Source: Baffinella frigidus
Lineage: Eukaryota; Cryptophyceae; Cryptomonadales; Baffinellaceae
Reading direction: 5' to 3'
DNA: 12,878 nt
Assembly: GCA_026770585.1 (NCBI GenBank)
Contig: MU646796.1
Span: 261,704-274,581, forward strand
In this document: positions 9,616-12,878 of the stretch, piece after piece
Layout: the number at the start of each line of letters is the position of its first letter
How positions within the stretch are numbered: the stretch's first letter is position 1
The notes under the pieces: model-generated
What the model was told of the DNA's origin: nothing
The model's database searches: none
Seen by the model: the letters and a program-made list of their open reading frames with translations, nothing else
Program-made: the position numbers and the translations under genes

Positions 9616-11408
9616 GTGCGTTGCCCAGAGCCCTGCGTCGGTCCAACGCCGTTTGCCTCATCCGCGCATCTTTTGTACCAAGGTGAAGTTTAGGGGGGGT
9701 TGGCGAAACGGCACACGGTCAGCGCCAGGAAAATATCTGAGTAGGCAACAGTGCTCTGGGACTCTCAGCTAATGGGTGTTTCCGAGAGCCCCGGGTTGCT
9801 GCAGGGAAGGCAGGTGACGGGTTGCAGGTTTAAGGTTTGGGGTTTAGGGGTTGGGGTTTGGGGTTGGGGGGTTAGAGATTAGGGTTTGAAAGGGGCGGTC
9901 CTACTTTAGACCTGAGGTCAATCAAAAGTGCAGGCTGAAGGGGAGTTGCCTTTGATCCTCCTTGCTCACGTCCAACTTGGAGGGTACCACCGGTCGAAAC
10001 GTCCGTTGATAACATGTCTTTGTACCGAGCAATTATTAATTAGTACCACGAACATCAATGGTCCGACCTGCGAGCAATGCGGGGAGAGCCCCACGACTGT
10101 CGATGAATAAGATATTTTACTGGTACTGAGTGAGAGACCTTTATTGTACATTTCGGCTTGGCGCGGAATTCACTTCGGGTCGGGGGATCGAGAAAATCGA
10201 ACAAATCGCATTCATTTTTGCGTTCATCTAAAGTTTTATGCTATCTTACGTATGGATTTGATGACAAGATCGCGACCCCCACCCATAACATGTCACAAAA
10301 CGAAACATTTTGACTTTTTTTCGTTCCCCGATGTCCCAACCTGATCTCGAGAAATTCCGCGCTAAGCCGAAATCTACAATATGAGGTCGAGAGGCTCGGC
10401 AGCGACGTGTACGGATGGTTCCAGATCGGATCAGCCGATGGTCAGCTGCCCCGTAACCACACGAGGCTATCCATGCCAACAGAATAACTGTCGATTGTAG
10501 AGCGTTTGTGTAGTAATTTTCGTATGTTGGTCGAATAGATGGACAAGCTACACGCTTTCCGTGCAGGCACGTGACTGTACTCCCCACAAAATTTAAAATC
10601 GACATTTATTATGTTCGCATGGATAGCCTTGTGTGGGACTGCCTCGTGTTTGTCACGTTTGGAGGGTTGCTCAAAGAGATGCCCGATGTGGCCGGAGTGG
10701 TTGTACTCGTAGTAGCCTCTCGAGCGGTTTTATGATCGAGTGTCCACCCTGAGGACCGCCACAGGTCCCTAGGGATAGGCCTACTACTGTACAGGGGTAC
10801 CTCGGAATTAAGAACACGCACCCTACTGTAGGCCGATACCGAAGAGCCAAGGGTGGTCCTAGGGGTGGGGCGTGTTCTTGAATTCCAGGTGTCCCTGCAC
10901 AGGGGTACCTCGCTCATAATAAAGCGCCTCCTCCTAGGACCCTACAGTAGGCATATGCCTAGGGCCCTAGGGTGGCCCTAGGGAGAGGGGCGGTTTCTCA
11001 TGAGCGAGGTACCCCTAATCTGATCGCATGTGTCGGATAGAACAAACCCTAAACCCTAAACAATAAACCCTAAACCCTAAACCCTAAACCCCTAAACCCT
11101 AAACCCTAAACCCTAAACCCTAAACTCTAAACCCTAAACCCTAAATTCTAAACCCTAAACCCTAAACCCTAAATTCTAAACCCTAAACCCTAAACCCCAA
11201 ACCCTAAACCCTAAACCCTAAACCCCAAACCCCACACCCTAAACACAAAACCCTCAACCTGGTTTCGATCCGCAATACCCGCACTTTTCTCTCCCTAAAC
11301 CCTAACCCCTCACCCTCAAGCAGGATCGGGTATGACCAGTTCCCGGGCGCGGGGAGCTACAACCCCTACACCATGAACCTCTGCTCGCTCTGCAACGGCT
11401 GCTCGTAA
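9182..11408 (+). CDS. Small predicted secreted Cys-containing protein, two exons
   Basis: Join 9182-9615 and 11324-11408, donor CG|GTGCGT, acceptor AAGCAG|GAT, matching phase 2; 172 residues ending CSLCNGCS and TAA. The start ATG 9182 is preferred over in-frame ATG 9158 because the downstream copy keeps only the 9182 ATG in frame. Residues 1 to about 26 form a signal peptide or anchor (ILASLAAALLVVACVLLA), followed by a Gly/Arg/Gln-rich part, then ECDKAWNPEGTPNGCGP, LECCPC and the C-terminal CSLCNGC. Clustered cysteines suggest disulfides or metal binding outside the cytosol. I do not recognise the family. The alternative acceptor one codon earlier (CAAG|CAG) would insert one residue. Head-to-head placement with VTE3 could mean shared regulation, but function cannot be inferred. 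Confidence 0.65.
9830..9890 (+). repeat. G-rich telomere-like heptamers
   Basis: Degenerate GGGGTTT/GGGTTTA units. Here the G-rich strand is the sense strand of gene 2, opposite to the array at 11043-11258 in the same intron. Confidence 0.7.
9990..10050 (+). repeat. Dispersed GGTCGAAACGTC repeat, second copy
   Basis: Shares GGTCGAAACGTC, GTTGATAACATGTCTT and ATTAGTACCACG in order with the minus-strand copy at 1724-1830. A third partial match (GTCGATGAATAAGAT...GGTACTG) follows at 10097-10128. Confidence 0.55.
10142..10381. mobile_element. 240-bp element with 29-bp terminal inverted repeats
   Basis: Ends TATTGTACATTTCGGCTT (10142 onward, to about 10170) and the inverse from 10353 to 10381 match at nearly all positions, including GCGCGGAATT. 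The interior is AT-rich and non-coding. Confidence 0.75.
10457..10636. mobile_element. 180-bp element with 39-bp terminal inverted repeats
   Basis: Ends 10457-10495 and 10598-10636 are inverted repeats (CCACACGAGGCTATCCATGC versus its inverse with a few changes). MITE-like. Confidence 0.75.
10619..10735 (+). CDS. Possible 38-residue ORF in gene 2 intron
   Basis: ATG lies in the right arm of the 10457-10636 element and the frame runs into unique sequence: MDSLVWDCLVFVTF, GGLLKEMPDVAG, VVVLVVASRAVL, stop. It is hydrophobic and has protein-like composition, but it is short and unsupported. It could be a fragment of an exon. Confidence 0.2.
   Translation: MDSLVWDCLVFVTFGGLLKEMPDVAGVVVLVVASRAVL
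10793..10896. mobile_element. GGGGTACCTCG inverted-repeat element, diverged copy
   Basis: Left end AGGGGTACCTCGGAATTAAG and right end inverse (from GCGTGTTCTTGAATTCC) form roughly 27-bp terminal repeats with several mismatches. It directly precedes the better copy at 10901-11016. Confidence 0.65.
10901..11016. mobile_element. GGGGTACCTCGCTCAT palindromic element, 116 bp
   Basis: Begins AGGGGTACCTCGCTCAT and ends with its exact inverse. The interior holds the palindrome CCTAGGGCCCTAGG. The family member at 12130-12245 has the same 116-bp length. Its minus strand gives spurious open frames starting MSEVPL. Confidence 0.85.
11043..11258 (+). repeat. Interstitial CCCTAAA telomere-like array
   Basis: About thirty CCCTAAA heptamers with occasional TTCTAAA, CCCCAAA and CCCCTAAA variants, inside the gene 2 intron. 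It is the most telomere-like tract in the window, but it is flanked by single-copy coding sequence on both sides, so it is internal and not a chromosome end. Confidence 0.92.
11324..11408 (+). CDS. Gene 2 exon 2 (C-terminus)
   Basis: Encodes IGYDQFPGAGSYNPYTMN then LCSLCNGCS and TAA. Phase fits exon 1. The pyrimidine-rich tract before the acceptor is made of CCCTAAACCCTAACCCC heptamers. Confidence 0.65.
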
Positions 11409-11471
11409 TGTACCGGCTGGTCGTGATAGACTCGTGAGTGTGTGTGATGATACTGTGGTGTGCCGTTGTGG

Positions 11472-11477
11472 AATAAA
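11472..11477 (+). promoter_or_regulatory. Possible polyadenylation signal of gene 2
   Basis: AATAAA, 63 nt after the gene 2 stop. Its distance suits a 3' UTR signal, but the hexamer is common by chance. Confidence 0.35.
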
Positions 11478-11504
11478 CCTTTCAGAGCGGAGTCTGCATG
11501 TAGG

Positions 11505-11610
11505 ACCTAGCCTGGGACAGGCCGACCTCGGAACAGCCTGGGATAGGCCTGCCTCAGGAGAGCTCTTGGTGCTGGGGGCGGGCCTATCCTAGGCTATCAT
11601 CGGTCGGTTT
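11505..11610 (+). repeat. GC-rich CCTGGGATAGGCC repeats
   Basis: Several short diverged units such as CCTGGGACAGGCC, CCTGGGATAGGCC and GGGCCTATCCTAGG in both orientations. The related CCCGAGGCGGGCCTAT occurs twice near 12393-12428, and GCCCGCCTCGGGAT occurs within the intron at 11682-11795. Confidence 0.55.
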
Positions 11611-11654
11611 TTGGAGCCTTTTGCCTGCTGTTTGAAGCCCCTCACCGAGGAGGC

Positions 11655-12017
11655 ATGAGCGGGGCGCGCATCTTCGCGAGCGTGGGGTGTGAGGACCTAG
11701 GCCAGCTAGGCTAGGACGAGCCCGCCTCGGGATGGCATTGGAGCCATTGCTCTTTAACGGGCAAATGTCTCTTGGAATGCATCATCGGAACTGAGTTGGG
11801 GGGCGCGGTGCTCGTCGTGGCGTGCGTCTTCCTGGCGCGGCCCGCGGCCCGCGTTAGCCTGCAGGAGCGCTTCTCGGTGGTGGGTCGCGGGCGGCAAGGG
11901 CAGCAGCTGCTCGCAGGCGGCGGCGGGCTGGCGCGGCACCGCGCGGTGCAGCAGCTGCTGGTGCAGCCGGCGCGGGAGTGCGGCAAGGCGCGGAACCCGG
12001 AGGGAACGCCCAACGGG
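11655..12017 (+). pseudogene. Second, truncated copy of gene 2 exon 1
   Basis: Join 11655-11681 and 11796-12017 gives MSGARIFAS-LGGAVLVVACVFLARP and continues to RNPEGTPNG, aligning without gaps to gene 2 except for the 19-residue stretch it lacks. After NG the match ends abruptly in repeat sequence, so the Cys-rich C-terminal part is missing. About 30 bp of the 5' leader are also conserved, so this is a DNA-level duplication. It could be expressed as a fragment or continue to exons beyond my recognition; a pseudogene is likelier. Confidence 0.7.
11682..11795 (+). other. 114-nt GT-AG intron absent from the paralogous copy
   Basis: The sequence GTGGGG...ACTGAG interrupts the second copy exactly between the codons for Ser9 and Leu10, where gene 2 reads AGC CTG without interruption. 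Left unspliced it brings an in-frame TAG within 11 codons. It includes the dispersed motif GCCCGCCTCGGGAT. GAG precedes both boundaries (one base off on the left), a possible trace of insertion. Confidence 0.7.
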
Positions 12018-12041
12018 TTTACTTTTCGTAAACTAGTGTAC

Positions 12042-12075
12042 ATGCACCTCGCTCGTAAGCGAACCTCCCCCCCCT
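12042..12075 (+). repeat. Partial GGGGTACCTCGCTCAT-type end
   Basis: CACCTCGCTCGTAAGCGAAC followed by a C-run resembles the left end of the 116-bp element family. Only one end is present. Confidence 0.4.
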
Positions 12076-12129
12076 CCCCCCAAGGTCCACCGTAGGACCT
12101 CAGGTTTCGGCGCAATGGAGGGTCGTACT

Positions 12130-12245
12130 GGGGTACCTCGCTCATAAGAAAACGCCCCCCCTTGGAGCCTGCAGTAGGGCTGTGCCTAGGGCCCTACGGT
12201 GGTCCCTTGGGGGGGGTTGGGGGGTTCTTATGAGCGAGGTACCCC
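12130..12245. mobile_element. GGGGTACCTCGCTCAT palindromic element, 116 bp
   Basis: Begins GGGGTACCTCGCTCATAAGAA and ends with the inverse TTCTTATGAGCGAGGTACCCC. Same length and design as 10901-11016, with a diverged interior (a G-run in place of the Py/Pu tract). Confidence 0.85.
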
Positions 12246-12260
12246 TGGAAGGGTCTACAC

Positions 12261-12632
12261 ATGTCATACCGAGATGACAGCTACATGTATCCCCCGCAAC
12301 GCTATCCCCACGCTAGTCCTCACAGCGCGTCTCCAGAAGCACACCCGAGATCGCTGCCGCGCGCGGTGGGCGGGCGCACAGGATATCTGGTCCCGAGGCG
12401 GGCCTATCTGCCCCGAGGCGGGCCTATCCCACGCCCTACAGCAGCATATCATCCGGAGATGTGTTGCGCGCACGGTACGGGGTGGGCGGACGGTTCTGGA
12501 GCACGGCGCCGCCGTGCGCCGTTGAGGGCGAGAACGACTCGTCCAGGAAGGGGGGGGGTTGTCCGGGTGCGGCGGGGCGCTGCTTCGGCCCGCCCTGATG
12601 TCGTGGAGGTCAGGCGTTACGGAGTAGATTGA
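12261..12632 (+). CDS. Unassigned open frame, Tyr/Pro-rich start
   Basis: Opens MSYRDDSYMYPPQRYPH, which looks protein-like, but then runs through GC-rich repeats (CCCGAGGCGGGCCTAT twice) and becomes Arg-rich and random in appearance. At most its first 20-40 codons could be a real exon. I do not recognise it. Confidence 0.2.
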   Translation: MSYRDDSYMYPPQRYPHASPHSASPEAHPRSLPRAVGGRTGYLVPRRAYLPRGGPIPRPTAAYHPEMCCAHGTGWADGSGARRRRAPLRARTTRPGRGGVVRVRRGAASARPDVVEVRRYGVD

Positions 12633-12684
12633 GGGATGAGCCGCCGTGCGACGTGGGGGGCGAGAAGGACGCATCAAGAAGGGG
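12508..12684 (+). repeat. Pair of diverged GCCGCCGTGCG... units
   Basis: 12508-12556 and 12642-12684 share GCCGCCGTGCGNCGT, then GGCGAGAA and a CAGGAAGGGG-like end. In one frame they read PPCAVEGENDSSRK and PPCDVGGEKDASRR, so a duplicated exon fragment is possible. Confidence 0.4.
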
Positions 12685-12702
12685 CGTCTGCCCGGGAGGT
12701 CC

Positions 12703-12770
12703 TACACCCTACACCCTGCACCCTACACTCTACACCCTACACCTTACACCCTACACCCTGCACCATCAAT
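12703..12770 (+). repeat. CCCTACA heptamer array
   Basis: About nine tandem CCCTACA/CCCTGCA/CTCTACA heptamers. The rest of the window to 12878 is G-rich and shows no gene. Confidence 0.85.
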
Positions 12771-12878
12771 TCTGAACGGGTGGGCGCTGCGTCTGCCCAA
12801 TCTGCGGAGGGTAGGGGGTTGGGGGTTGGGAGTCAGGGGTGCCATGCGACGCGGAGGAAGAGAGGGGGAGGGAGGAGG

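Larger units (their letters stand above)
9616..11323 (+). other. Gene 2 intron
   Basis: A 1.7-kb intron packed with repeats: G-rich heptamers (9830-9890), a dispersed repeat (9990-10050), four inverted-repeat elements and a long CCCTAAA array. The stretch 9640-9825 shows nothing assignable. Confidence 0.6.

Noticed and set aside
8519-9661. 380-codon minus-strand open frame, the longest in the window
   Set aside because: It lies opposite gene 2 exon 1 and across VTE3 exon 1 in a different frame, in GC-rich sequence where stops are rare. Its Arg/His/Pro/Ala-rich composition is typical of an antisense shadow.
10609-10917. Minus-strand open frame starting MSEVPLCRDTW
   Set aside because: Its start is the outward-reading end of the 116-bp palindromic element; the rest is antisense to unrelated sequence.
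11043-11258. True telomere or chromosome end
   Set aside because: The CCCTAAA array is flanked on both sides by unique coding sequence (gene 2 exons) and contains many variant units, so it is interstitial.
1-12878. CRISPR array, bacterial operon, ribosomal RNA gene or viral gene
   Set aside because: None was seen. The tandem repeats lack spacer structure, and the gene architecture is eukaryotic with spliced exons.

Overview
This window is eukaryotic nuclear DNA. It has no bacterial-type gene packing. Its coding sequence is cut into short GT-AG exons, and it is full of telomere-like heptamers (TTTAGGG and variants) and short inverted-repeat elements. The main gene begins with a bipartite presequence: a signal peptide, then a possible cleavage site with Phe at +1, then a transit-like stretch. 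That points to an alga with a red-derived complex plastid (haptophyte, cryptophyte, ochrophyte or dinoflagellate). I cannot place it more precisely.

Gene 1 (minus strand, 9069 to 30) is a complete 11-exon gene for the plastid tocopherol/plastoquinone enzyme MPBQ/MSBQ methyltransferase (VTE3 family). About 1.1 kb of CDS is spread over 9 kb. I assembled it by eye from exons whose phases all fit, giving 369 codons: presequence, SAM-binding motif VVDVGGGTG, the DQSPHQLAKA, AGSIEYWP and WMLFP blocks, RIGPSWYHGVRR-HGLIMGCSVTG, and a C-terminal membrane anchor.

Gene 2 (plus strand, 9182 to 11408) starts head-to-head with gene 1 across a 112-bp gap. It encodes a small predicted secreted Cys-containing protein of unknown function in two exons, split by a 1.7-kb intron that holds four inverted-repeat elements and a telomere-like array. 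A second, truncated copy of its first exon lies downstream at 11655-12017. That copy carries a 114-nt GT-AG intron that gene 2 lacks, in a position that exactly preserves the reading frame.

The most unusual feature is that most internal exons of gene 1 (2, 3, 5, 6, 7, 8, 9) are accompanied in the adjacent introns by extra, diverged copies of themselves. Exon 9 has two intact copies of 64 nt each, so only one can be used per transcript without a frameshift. One exon-3 relic was later split by a 162-bp foldback element. Some splice acceptors lie inside repeats: exon 6 in a CCCTAAA heptamer, exon 11 in a terminal inverted repeat.

From 12020 to the right end the window is mostly repeats (a palindromic element, GC-rich repeats, a CCCTACA heptamer array) plus weak open frames that I cannot assign.
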